A stretch of 39,593 nt of DNA, taken from NCBI GenBank assembly GCA_900539665.1, contig UQCV01000012.1:1-39593 (forward strand), read 5' to 3'. This DNA is from an uncultured Succinivibrionaceae bacterium (lineage in GTDB: Bacteria; Pseudomonadota; Gammaproteobacteria; Enterobacterales; Succinivibrionaceae). Both the position numbers and the translations under genes were made by a program. The notes below the pieces were generated by a model. That model was not told the origin of the DNA, did not search any database, and saw only the letters and a program-made list of their open reading frames with translations. This document shows positions 8,729 to 16,925 of the stretch, piece after piece. Positions within the stretch are counted from its first letter, which is position 1. Each line of letters opens with the position of its first letter.

Positions 8729-9772
8729 TTATTTCTTTGTGTTTTTTTCTAATTCCAACATATACTTATCAAAATCGGACATGAACAATCTATCCTGGAT
8801 GACACGGTATTTTTCAAATTCTGTCTCAGCATGAAGCTTTGCAATTTCTGCGGACACCTTGCCTGCGTCCTGTAAAATACCATAGTCAAACATTTCAATG
8901 AAGCTGTTGAGCCTCTTTTCCCAGTCCTGCATCGTAAGCGGAATATGGCGCAAGGTCATGTTTTCAGCAAAATCCAAATATGCCGTAACCATACGATTCA
9001 GCTGCTTCATTTCATCCTGACTCAAATAATTCTTAGCAACCGTAACATCACTTTTCTTAATCTTTCCTTTCGGTGCATCTGCCCAGGTGCTTAATCCAAT
9101 ATGCTCTTTTGTATGATCAGCTCTTTCCAAGATCAGCTCAGTTGCTGTATGCCCATGCACTGCGTAATGCATTTTATTCTTAACAGTCGCATAGAATCTT
9201 CTCGTCGTTGCAGAATTTTTGTCATAGTCAATGGCTGTCGCATACAGGTCGGTGATCTTCTGATAGAACATTCTTTCGCTGGCACGGATCTCTCGGATGC
9301 GCTCTAACTGCTCGTCGAAATACTTTTCTGTCAGATACGTTCCGCTCTTCAGCCGTTCATCATCCATGACCCAGCCCTTGATGGTGTAGTCCTTGACGAT
9401 CTTATTTACCCATTTACGAAACTGTACGGCACGCTCGGAATTGACCTTGAAGCCTACGGCAATGATCATTTGAAGGCTATAGTGCTTGGTATCGCGCGTG
9501 ACCTGACGAGAACCTTCGGTTTGAACTATCCGGAAATTCCGGATAGTTGAATCCTCATCAAGCTCTAAATCAGAATAAATCTTCTTTATATGCTCGTTGA
9601 TTGTACGAACATCCACATCGTACAATGTGGCCATCATCTTCTGTGTCAACCATATATTTTCATCCTCGTAACGCATCTCTATGCTGTCCTGCTGATCACC
9701 CACAGAGGCAACATATGTTAAGTACTCTGCTGCGCTGGAACGGATGGTTACCTCATCTTTTTTCTTTGCCAA
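8729..9772 (-). CDS. RhuM-family protein
   Basis: 347 residues, the usual length of the family named after Salmonella RhuM. Its members are widespread, often sit beside type I restriction genes or in mobile islands, and have no proven biochemical activity. Residues 30-130 hold the N-terminal module with WLTQKMMATLYDVDVRTINEHI (a winged-helix-like motif) and the conserved HYSLQMIIAVGFKVNSERA segment. The C-terminal ~200 residues are the helical RhuM domain, including RRFYATVKNKMHYAVHGHT and LSTWADAPKGK-type stretches. The start codon is TTG at 9772 with a strong AAGGAGG site 8 bases upstream, unlike the weak sites of the surrounding core genes. Codon use also differs, which suggests transfer from a Firmicute-like donor. 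No restriction genes are adjacent. Confidence 0.88.
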   Translation of the reverse strand: MAKKKDEVTIRSSAAEYLTYVASVGDQQDSIEMRYEDENIWLTQKMMATLYDVDVRTINEHIKKIYSDLELDEDSTIRNFRIVQTEGSRQVTRDTKHYSLQMIIAVGFKVNSERAVQFRKWVNKIVKDYTIKGWVMDDERLKSGTYLTEKYFDEQLERIREIRASERMFYQKITDLYATAIDYDKNSATTRRFYATVKNKMHYAVHGHTATELILERADHTKEHIGLSTWADAPKGKIKKSDVTVAKNYLSQDEMKQLNRMVTAYLDFAENMTLRHIPLTMQDWEKRLNSFIEMFDYGILQDAGKVSAEIAKLHAETEFEKYRVIQDRLFMSDFDKYMLELEKNTKK

Positions 9773-9843
9773 ATGAAGTGCCTCCTTACTTTGTCATAAG
9801 ATCCATTATGAAATGCCAATGTATCTTCAAAATTTTGACCTGG

Positions 9844-10074
9844 TTATCTGCCTGTTGAATATACGCCGCAATTTATAACAACATAAAGTCTGACTGCTCC
9901 CACGGGCAAGCCCATGGGGTTCTGATTACCAAGTGTAGCTTGTAATCGTACACCATTTTCAGGCTTGGGAGTTACAAGTGTAAATCGGTTTGAATCAGGA
10001 CTTTCATTACCAAAGAGTCCTACGACTACATTAGCGGTAAATTTCTGTCTTACGATAAGGACAAGGAAGCACAG
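9844..10074 (-). pseudogene. Possible coding remnant ending in hairpin-rich DNA
   Basis: An open frame of 76 codons without an ATG start. The middle reads like real protein (ANVVVGLFGNESPDSNRFTL, then VTPKPENGVRLQATLGNQN), and the last part reads MGLPVGAVRLYVVINCG over a DNA hairpin (CCCACGGGCAAGCCCATGGG). It could be the worn C-terminal end of a TnpB-type gene running into its element end, but no zinc-finger or RuvC motif is left to prove it. I do not recognise a family. Confidence 0.25.
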
Positions 10075-10171
10075 TCAATCTTCATAATATTTAGATTGTG
10101 TATTTGTCTTATACTAATATCAAGTAGTAGAAATATAGTTTTTCCTAAAAAAGTGGCTTTCATTCCACACG

Positions 10172-10189
10172 CAAGCGTGTGGGTTTTAC
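10172..10189. repeat. Strong hairpin, possible IS200/IS605-type end
   Basis: CCACACGCAAGCGTGTGG is a near-perfect hairpin with 7-bp arms and a tiny loop, flanked by GTGGCTTTCATT on the left and GTTTTACGTCAC on the right. Subterminal hairpins of this type are typical of IS200/IS605 ends. No intact transposase accompanies it, so the assignment is inference. Confidence 0.35.
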
Positions 10190-10293
10190 GTCACAATTTA
10201 TAACTTAGTCTCAAAAAATGTGCGCTCATATAATCAGGATCTCCTTCCTTAAGGCCCTCAAAACATAAGGTCTCATATTTTTTATATCTTAAG

Positions 10294-10328
10294 CCCCTCG
10301 GGGTCATAGTCTTTATGAACTCGAGGGG
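10294..10328 (-). terminator. Stem-loop downstream of the giant minus-strand gene
   Basis: CCCCTCG (10294-10300) pairs with CGAGGGG (10322-10328), and an inner imperfect stem (GTCATA / TATGAAC) extends it. It lies 15 bases past the stop of the minus-strand gene. The T-run expected of a classical terminator is weak, so function is likely but not certain. Confidence 0.55.
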
Positions 10329-10342
10329 ATTTACTTTATACC

Positions 10343-13144
10343 CTACTTAAGTTGAATTTTGTACTTTTGGCACAAATCCTCGCATTCATTCTTACAACTA
10401 ACAGTTTGTGAGTTAGCCTTAAGGCGGCGGTTCGTTTTTAACGGTAGCGCTAAATCCATAGTTTCAAGCTTTTTGACGTACTTCGTTGGAATTAAGAAAG
10501 ATTGCTTGAAATCACTACGCACCATGAAGGATAGGTTTTTACCGCCCATGTCTTCACAGTAGATGCGAACCACTTTCTCAAAAATTTTACTTTTTAAACA
10601 GTCTTTAATTTGGTATAACTTAAATCCATAAAAATGTAACAGATGCTCTAAGGCTACACTAAGTTTTTGCGGGTTATAAGGTAGTTCAGCCCCTTTATTG
10701 GAGCTACTTGCTGTAGCCCGAGGCTCAACAACTGGCGCCTTAGCTTTAAAGCCCTCTGGTAAAAGTTTATTTTTAGGGGGCACTTCTTTTGGGGCATTTG
10801 CTACTAATTGCAACTCGGCGTTCTTTAAAGACTTAACCATGCTAATGTCTAGATCTACAGCTTTAGACGGGTGACATTCTATCTCCTCTAATGTCACTCC
10901 ATGGTTATCAAGTAAGTTTTGTAAAGCTACCATTAAGTACACCGGATCGAATCCTGTTGGAGTAAAGATGTAATACTCACCCTCTAGATCTGCTTCCTCT
11001 AAAGCTAAGAAGGACAGCGCACTACTAATAGCAATTTTGCCAGCATAATTAAGTTCGGTCCCATGACAGCATTTATTTTTAATAAAATCAAGCGTCACAG
11101 CCCTATTGTGTGCCGTCATTTGAATAGCACGGCATTGATTATTAAGCCTTGGAATCACAAATGGAGCTAAGATGTTAGCTAGCGTTAATGGAATCAAGTA
11201 TTGCATGTAGATAAAAGAGTTTTGTGCAAAAGTACGATAGCAAGCCTCTAGTTCAGCTACCGATTTAAACATCCTAAAAAAGCGTCTTCTGATAATATGC
11301 TCTGGATTAGTCTTTTGCGTTTTGGTGAGGCTTTTGGTGACGACATGCTGCTCATAACACTTAGAACAAATAAGAATTGCTACATTTAAGCCCATATTAG
11401 TTCTCGATGCTAAACCGCAAGCCATTTCATAAACAGTATGGTTACTGTTAAAAAACAAATAGTCAGACTTTAAAATCGGCGCTAGCGGATTATAAACGTG
11501 CCAAGCTTTTACGATTAATGGACTCGCGCGGCGCGAAGCTTTTGAAGCCTTGTGTGCCGAAATAGCCTCCGCCTCTACATTTAACGATGCATTTTGATCT
11601 GATGACGTCATCAGGCATGAAGCGGTATCAACGCCCCGAGCTTCTTTAGAATTAGTACTTTCATAAGCCGATGTATTGGCGCATTTATGAGCATTAGCAC
11701 TTATACTATCAGTAGCATTTTTAGTAACATTCTCAGTAACATTTTTCATAATACGACAAGCCGCATTTTCATTATTGTTTGGGGCCGTATTTTCATTAAT
11801 GGCTTTGGTTACGTTTTTCTTACCCTTACCTCTAATCGTAACGGGCGTAAGCGTAGTCATCTTTGAATATGCAATCTGTTCCTTTAAGAACGCTAAGCGT
11901 AAGTTTTGTTTTAACAACAGCTCGGAAAAGTATTTAGTAACGCGGTGTAGTAAAACCGGATTAAAAGCGGAGCTATCATAAGAATATTCTAAATTGTTGG
12001 CTTTTAAGCACTCCAAATCTAAAGTTAAGTCCGACGCCCAAAGTTCTTCTAGAAGTACGGGATCGGTCACTTGATAAAGTTCTCTAGTTGACGCCTTGGC
12101 GGTGGACGCACTTACGCTTGAAGGAACGGTATTAGATGCACAAGAACCACTAAACGAATATTTAGTAGAACCACTCATTAAACCACCAGAGCTCCCGCGT
12201 TTTATCTCTTGAGCTCTTTTAACGTTGGTTTTTAACTTGTTTGTTGACTTATCCATGGCGCTAGGATTTATAGTAAATTTGGTTGTTAGGCACTTAAAGA
12301 TTTTTATAAGTTCCCCATAACCACGGTCACGCTGCCACTCTAAGCGATAAAACGGCAACCCAGAATGCGCTAAACGCTGTACCAATTCATACATATTAGG
12401 AGTATGCATTTTTTCCTGTAAAAAGGCAGTAAATGGGTCTTTTGTATGTTGCATATTATTGTCAGCAGATGTTAGGGGGGCATTTGATGCATGCGTGGTC
12501 CAATTTGGGTCCTTGGTTTTTAAGGTTTCAGTTAAAGCTGCCACGGTGCCTGCTGTAGTTTTGTCGTTAGGCGACACCAAACTTAACCAGACGTGCTTAA
12601 AGTATGAAACGTTAAGTAACGTTAAAGGACAATGTTCCCAAGCTAAGTCATTAGATCTAAAGTTAGTTTTCGCATGGCTATTTAAGAGTGTGAGCACCCC
12701 AATAGCTTTTTCACGACACACCTTTGAGTCTTTGAATGCATGTACAAACCTAGACCGAAACTGAGTACTGTCTCCTGATAAGAAGCCATTTTTTCCAAAA
12801 ACTTCTGAATTCGCATCAAAACTTTTTAGCGTGTTGTAAGCGGAAATGATTTCCATTACTTCCGGCGCATTGATCCAACAAGAAGCCACAAAACGCTGGT
12901 CGACGTCGGTGATTTTGGTGGGTTCATCCGTACGGAGGATTTTGTTTTCTTCAGGCTTATTTAAAATTTCAACGCTCTTTAAATAAAAAGATACAAGATC
13001 TAGCCCTGGAATCAAACTGTCATAATGAGCAATTAAAGCCTTAGCGCGATCGTCAAGCAAATCTAGGCTATCAGGTTCCGTAAGAGAATTACGAGCCCAA
13101 GTTGCAGTTGGCGGATTATTTAAAGCATGTTTATCAATAGTCAT
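10343..13144 (-). CDS. Giant protein of unknown function, Ser/Asn-rich linker
   Basis: I do not recognise a family. The frame can start at TTG 13192 (949 residues, GAGGG nearby), ATG 13156, or ATG 13144 (933 residues); I prefer 13144 because AAGG lies 5 bases before it. No signal peptide or membrane segment is evident. Counting from the 949-residue form, residues 20-330 look globular. Residues 330-380 and about 460-560 are low-complexity Ser/Thr/Asn/Ala. Residues 565-800 look globular again and begin with AWHVYNPLAPILKSDYLFF, with one CxxC (ICSKC) near 625. Residues 850-949 are Lys/Leu-rich. It is divergent from the next giant gene across a repeat-bearing spacer, which hints at joint control. 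Confidence 0.8.
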   Translation of the reverse strand: MTIDKHALNNPPTATWARNSLTEPDSLDLLDDRAKALIAHYDSLIPGLDLVSFYLKSVEILNKPEENKILRTDEPTKITDVDQRFVASCWINAPEVMEIISAYNTLKSFDANSEVFGKNGFLSGDSTQFRSRFVHAFKDSKVCREKAIGVLTLLNSHAKTNFRSNDLAWEHCPLTLLNVSYFKHVWLSLVSPNDKTTAGTVAALTETLKTKDPNWTTHASNAPLTSADNNMQHTKDPFTAFLQEKMHTPNMYELVQRLAHSGLPFYRLEWQRDRGYGELIKIFKCLTTKFTINPSAMDKSTNKLKTNVKRAQEIKRGSSGGLMSGSTKYSFSGSCASNTVPSSVSASTAKASTRELYQVTDPVLLEELWASDLTLDLECLKANNLEYSYDSSAFNPVLLHRVTKYFSELLLKQNLRLAFLKEQIAYSKMTTLTPVTIRGKGKKNVTKAINENTAPNNNENAACRIMKNVTENVTKNATDSISANAHKCANTSAYESTNSKEARGVDTASCLMTSSDQNASLNVEAEAISAHKASKASRRASPLIVKAWHVYNPLAPILKSDYLFFNSNHTVYEMACGLASRTNMGLNVAILICSKCYEQHVVTKSLTKTQKTNPEHIIRRRFFRMFKSVAELEACYRTFAQNSFIYMQYLIPLTLANILAPFVIPRLNNQCRAIQMTAHNRAVTLDFIKNKCCHGTELNYAGKIAISSALSFLALEEADLEGEYYIFTPTGFDPVYLMVALQNLLDNHGVTLEEIECHPSKAVDLDISMVKSLKNAELQLVANAPKEVPPKNKLLPEGFKAKAPVVEPRATASSSNKGAELPYNPQKLSVALEHLLHFYGFKLYQIKDCLKSKIFEKVVRIYCEDMGGKNLSFMVRSDFKQSFLIPTKYVKKLETMDLALPLKTNRRLKANSQTVSCKNECEDLCQKYKIQLK

Positions 13145-13240
13145 ATTTACCTTCATTGCGGAAATGTTATGGAAACTACGGTCTTTTAGCAAAATATAAA
13201 ACCCTCAAAATTACCTTTAGTTACCCCAATAATGCGCTTT

Positions 13241-13282
13241 AAAACCGACTAGTCAAAACCGACTAGTCAAAACCGACTAGTC
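13241..13282. repeat. Three exact 14-bp tandem repeats
   Basis: AAAACCGACTAGTC occurs three times without interruption (13241-13254, 13255-13268, 13269-13282). It then decays through AAAACCAAGCTT, AAAACCAAGCGGTC and a CCCTAGTC-ending unit to about 13335. Each unit contains the palindrome GACTAGTC. Regular spacing and a palindromic core upstream of a divergent gene pair would suit iterated regulator sites, but simple slippage is possible. Confidence 0.8.
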
Positions 13283-13468
13283 AAAACCAAGCTTAAAACC
13301 AAGCGGTCAAAAAAACTCCCTAGTCAAAAACAAGAGACATTAAGCCCCTATCAGACTTTTTAGCCTGCCTCAAGATCCACAAATTCATTGCTAACCTTGG
13401 GTCTACTAAAGACGTTTTAACTAAAGTTTTAAAGCGCTGCCCAACAAACCCATCTAGGTTTGAACAAC

Positions 13469-13488
13469 ACAGATTGACTTCAATCTGT
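13469..13488. promoter_or_regulatory. Candidate operator palindrome
   Basis: ACAGATTGA and TCAATCTGT are exact reverse complements separated by CT, making a 20-base dyad. It lies in the spacer shared by two divergent genes. An operator for a dimeric regulator is one explanation; which regulator is unknown. Confidence 0.4.
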
Positions 13489-13842
13489 TATTTACATCTT
13501 GCGTGATATTTTTTTTAATCCCCTGCGAACGCATTATAAGTTGCGCAAAATTTAGCCACTTAGTGTTAACAAATCCCCTAATGCACAATTTTTACTCTCT
13601 GTCTATATGTTTTTTAATATTTATTTTTTCACTGCTAGTGAGCCCCTGAAACCTAGGCCAGACGGGACTAAAATTTCATTTACACTTTATTTTTTATATC
13701 GTGCATTTCCTACTTCATATATTCACAGCCCTACCCCTTCTCGCTAAGATATGCATGTGCACTCTTGGCGATATCGCGACTTTGGTATTAGCCTTCTAAA
13801 CGGAAGGCTGATGATTATTTACTCCATATTTAAGGTGGTCTT

Positions 13843-16236
13843 ATGCCTCCCAAAAACGTAAATGAACTACTTAGTACAGAACATGAAGCTTCAGCTTCAA
13901 GCTCTGTATCTGTTGTAGCTTCAAATTCATGCCATGGCGCTAATGAATCTATGACTCAAAAACCAGTGGCGCGCCCAAATTCGCAAGCTTCTTTGCCCGA
14001 AAACTTAGGAAGTTGCCCCGGGTCGAAACTTAATACTCCAGTATGCCCTTCTCTCTTCACGAAAAAATTTAAGACGCCAGCACCTCGGCTCTATGCAACA
14101 AGTGAAGAAGCAGTATTAATTTCTCCTAAAAGATCCACCAAGGACGTATCCATGAATTCCTCCGCACCAAACCAAGAACCATGCCTGCTTTCAGAAGAAA
14201 GCAGGCTCAGCCACAAACTATGTTTAGAACTCCTCGCCGACCCTGATAAACTTTTTAGGGATGCTTTAAGCCGCGAAATTCCTAAACATCCACTTGTAAA
14301 CGCCACCAATCTAAATAAGCCTGCACGCACCAAAACCGTAGCAGTAGCGAGCAACATCACCTCCACAACCGTAACTTTAGGTTTAAGTTCCCCTAATCTT
14401 GAACTAAGTGCATCTAGCTCTAAAAGCGAACTTAATTTAGCGCCCACCTCAAAACACGACTTTGAGCCAACGCTCGAAGGTAAAAGCTATGCTGCAGGCG
14501 ACAACAATTATAATTATGATTTTAATAATGTTGTTTATCACGGTAATACGTTTAATAATTTGGTTGCGTCAGAGAATAATTCCACTAAAAATGTAACTTC
14601 AACTACTTCTTTTGCCGTAAATCCGGCAAGCGTTACATTAAAAACCGCAGTTCAGGACCAAAATGAAGCACACTTTGTACAAGGCCTGAACGCACAGGGC
14701 CCATACGCACCAAAAGCCAGGGCCTATGAAGTAGCTTTCGAGTCTTTTGTTCAAGGCACCAAAGGAGCACCACTTAATGCAAAAGAAGCAACGTTTTGCT
14801 CCAAAGAGGCAACGCTCACTAAAAATCTAAAGCTGTGGCTTACGCCACCTGAAACTGGGTTTGACCCAGAGGAATTTGCGGCTAACGAATTACCGCTATT
14901 AGCGCCTAGCGCCATGACTCAAGCCAATTACGAAGACCTGGAGGTTTTAAAGCCATATTTTTTAAAAAACTCTGAGCTAAGTGTAGGCAATAAGTTAAAT
15001 CCAGGTGACAAGCTAGATGCAGGCGGAAAGTTAAACGCAAGCGATGAGTTAAAGGCCGATTTAGAACAAGGCTCCAAGCGGGAACAAAGCTCCTACCGTA
15101 CTCTCCCACCTGAATTAGCGGATTTTGTGGAGATGGTGTCATGGCTTAAGAGCCACCCATTTTATGCGCCCGGGATTTGTAAACTTCCTGTCTCCCTTAG
15201 ACGCTTAAGAAGATGGAGTTATGGGGATTTGATGCTTGATTGGAAGGTAAGACCTCTTCTTTTAAGAAGCATAGGCTCGCACCTTGATTTTACCCCTAAT
15301 ATTTATGATTCAACCTCGTTACTCCCAAAGATTGATAAGGTCGATCATAAATCTTTGTCACCTCATGCCATTTTGTGTTGTTTAGCCCATGAAGGCTTAA
15401 GTCCGGCCGTAAGCTCTGACATGCTTTACCCGCTCTTTACTGGGGCTAACCGAAATACTATGATAAACAACTGTAGGTACTATGCCATAACCCGTGTCAG
15501 CCCATTTTGTGCCATGCCTTTTGTGACTAACATGCCGATTAACGTGCGCCCTCGCATATTAAATGAAAATTTCACGGAAAATATTTCTCGGGACATTACG
15601 CGCGGGCTTTATACGTTCCTTGATATTTACCGCAATGTTAATAAATCATTGCAAGCGGCAGATGCTCACATTTCATTTAATGCGTTTGATGTGTTAGTGG
15701 CTTTAAAAACCATGCGTCACTTAATGCTCGCAGAAGTAGACTTCTTAGTTGCAGATCAAATTGAAACCGACTTTAAAAACGGAACATTGAAATTTGATTT
15801 AAGCTCTAAGCGCGTAGTACCCCCTAAAAACTCATTAGCTCACCATAACTGTGCTAATGATCCTAGAGCCCTAAATGCCACTAGCCAAACGAACCTAGTA
15901 CCTGGAAGTAGCGTAGACCTAAGCTCTTTAAATCTTGACGCGCAAGACTATGAAGCTATTTGTCAAGCATACGCCCCTTTACGCGCTACGATTTTAAGAA
16001 GAAACCTTAAAAAATATATTACCTTAAGTAACATCGTAGTGTATGCCCCGTATTACGCAGATCGTCTCGGTAAAGAGTTTGTCTATTGCACCGGTTCTGA
16101 GTTTTGCTTATTGCCGACCTATGTTTTTGTTAATGGCGATACGCCATTAAACGACTTACTCTTTTATAACGTAAGCCGCCAAAAGGAAACTCTAATTCGT
16201 GGGGCCATTCGTTTTGCGTTCGCGCCACTTATGTAA
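13843..16236 (+). CDS. Giant protein of unknown function, low-complexity N-terminal half
   Basis: 797 residues, family not recognised. Residues 1-420 are rich in Ser, Asn, Ala, Lys and Thr and look disordered; about 382-407 hold a six-residue repeat of the type GDKLDA/GGKLNA/SDELKA. Residues 425-797 look folded, opening with LPPELADFVEMVSWLKSHPF and containing LRRLRRWSYGDLMLDWKVRP, a Cys pair in AILCCLAH, and a hydrophobic stretch near the end (KEFVYCTGSEFCLLPTYVFV). There is no signal peptide. Start: ATG 13843 with AAGGTGG 6 bases upstream. By eye there is no clear alignment with the divergent 10343-13144 protein, although size, composition and layout are alike. A terminator follows at 16459. 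Confidence 0.85.
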   Translation: MPPKNVNELLSTEHEASASSSVSVVASNSCHGANESMTQKPVARPNSQASLPENLGSCPGSKLNTPVCPSLFTKKFKTPAPRLYATSEEAVLISPKRSTKDVSMNSSAPNQEPCLLSEESRLSHKLCLELLADPDKLFRDALSREIPKHPLVNATNLNKPARTKTVAVASNITSTTVTLGLSSPNLELSASSSKSELNLAPTSKHDFEPTLEGKSYAAGDNNYNYDFNNVVYHGNTFNNLVASENNSTKNVTSTTSFAVNPASVTLKTAVQDQNEAHFVQGLNAQGPYAPKARAYEVAFESFVQGTKGAPLNAKEATFCSKEATLTKNLKLWLTPPETGFDPEEFAANELPLLAPSAMTQANYEDLEVLKPYFLKNSELSVGNKLNPGDKLDAGGKLNASDELKADLEQGSKREQSSYRTLPPELADFVEMVSWLKSHPFYAPGICKLPVSLRRLRRWSYGDLMLDWKVRPLLLRSIGSHLDFTPNIYDSTSLLPKIDKVDHKSLSPHAILCCLAHEGLSPAVSSDMLYPLFTGANRNTMINNCRYYAITRVSPFCAMPFVTNMPINVRPRILNENFTENISRDITRGLYTFLDIYRNVNKSLQAADAHISFNAFDVLVALKTMRHLMLAEVDFLVADQIETDFKNGTLKFDLSSKRVVPPKNSLAHHNCANDPRALNATSQTNLVPGSSVDLSSLNLDAQDYEAICQAYAPLRATILRRNLKKYITLSNIVVYAPYYADRLGKEFVYCTGSEFCLLPTYVFVNGDTPLNDLLFYNVSRQKETLIRGAIRFAFAPLM

Positions 16237-16458
16237 TCGTCTTTAATCTAAAACGGTTTGTAATTTGGGTTTGGGCTCTAACTTTGGTTTCAACACCAAG
16301 GCTTGAGGTTAATCTTGGCTTTGGCATCCATTGTTTTTGGTTTGGCCATAGCCTTGGATTTAACCGTAGCTTTAGGTTAGCCTAATTTTGGATTAAGGCT
16401 GTGCTTAGGGTTAGCCTTAGTCTTAAACCTAGAACACAAATCAAAATTAGTCCGTAAA

Positions 16459-16504
16459 AGCCTTGCTCTACCTCTTCTACCTCGAAGTTGGAGCAAGGCT
16501 TTGT
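16459..16504 (+). terminator. Terminator of the 797-residue gene
   Basis: A 10-bp perfect stem AGCCTTGCTC (16459-16468) / GAGCAAGGCT (16491-16500) with a 22-base loop, preceded by AAA and followed by TTGTTGTTGG and later TTTTT. It is about 220 bases past the stop; the T-run is broken by G, so efficiency is uncertain. Confidence 0.6.
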
Positions 16505-16725
16505 TGTTGGTGGGATTTTTGAGCTTTTTTAATTTTTTTGCTGGTTGCAATTTTTGAATTTTTGGTCCTTTGGGTATTATATCAGGTCGATTTTAAGTTT
16601 TTTAAACCTTCTTTTAGTTCTTCTTTTGGTTTTTCAGGACTTCATTTTAGGCTTCATTTGCGTCCTTTGACGCAAAAGCGAGCAACCTTTTAAATTAAAG
16701 TTACACGATGGTTCAATCTTTAATG

Positions 16726-16731
16726 TATAAT
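16726..16731 (+). promoter_or_regulatory. Candidate purT -10 element
   Basis: A consensus TATAAT box lies about 195 bases before purT. The best -35 candidate, TTACAC at 16701-16706, is 19 bases away, which is wide. A short CCCC/GGGG stem (16734-16750) lies just downstream. No convincing PurR box could be matched; ACGCAAAAGCGAGC near 16670 is only a partial fit. Confidence 0.35.
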
Positions 16732-16925
16732 TCCCCTAAGTTTACCGGGGCGTAACTATCTGTTTTTGCACCTCACTTGTTAGGTATAAAGTTTAAGGCA
16801 TAGCCTTGTTACTAAAATTAAGCCTAGGCTTGAGCTCTAACAACCATAGGCCGCAAGGTTTCCGCCAAAACAGGCTTAAATTCCGGGATAATCGATTAAA
16901 TTTATAAAACATTAAGGTTGATTGT

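Larger units (their letters stand above)
9773..10342. other. Gene-poor gap between RhuM and the giant minus-strand gene
   Basis: It holds a possible protein remnant on the minus strand (9844-10074), two strong hairpins with GCAAGC loops (near 9901 and 10172) and the terminator-like stem at 10294-10328. These are listed separately. The first ~70 bases carry the RhuM promoter region. No complete gene is seen. Confidence 0.5.
13193..13842. promoter_or_regulatory. Divergent control region between two giant genes
   Basis: 650 bases without a gene. It holds 14-base tandem repeats at 13241-13282, a 9+2+9 palindrome ACAGATTGA-CT-TCAATCTGT at 13469-13488, and a hairpin AGCCTTC/GAAGGCT at 13790-13809 just ahead of the plus-strand start. 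AT-rich runs at 13590-13620 and 13675-13700 could hold promoters. No clear -35/-10 pairs could be fixed by eye. Confidence 0.5.
16237..16925. other. Spacer between the giant gene and purT
   Basis: 690 bases. The first 200 bases are drifting TTTGGTTT/CCTTGG/TTAGGTT words, then a terminator (16459-16504), a T-rich stretch, and the purT promoter region from about 16680. No gene is seen. Confidence 0.6.

Noticed and set aside
13241..13335. Possible CRISPR array
   Set aside because: Units are contiguous 14-mers with no spacers and no cas genes are in the window.
10343..16236. Idea that the two giant proteins are FlhC/FlhD-like regulators or paralogues
   Set aside because: A lone CxxC and basic helices are not enough; no stretch aligned convincingly by eye.
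16665..16685. PurR box upstream of purT
   Set aside because: ACGCAAAAGCGAGC matches only the left half of the PurR consensus; the dyad is absent.
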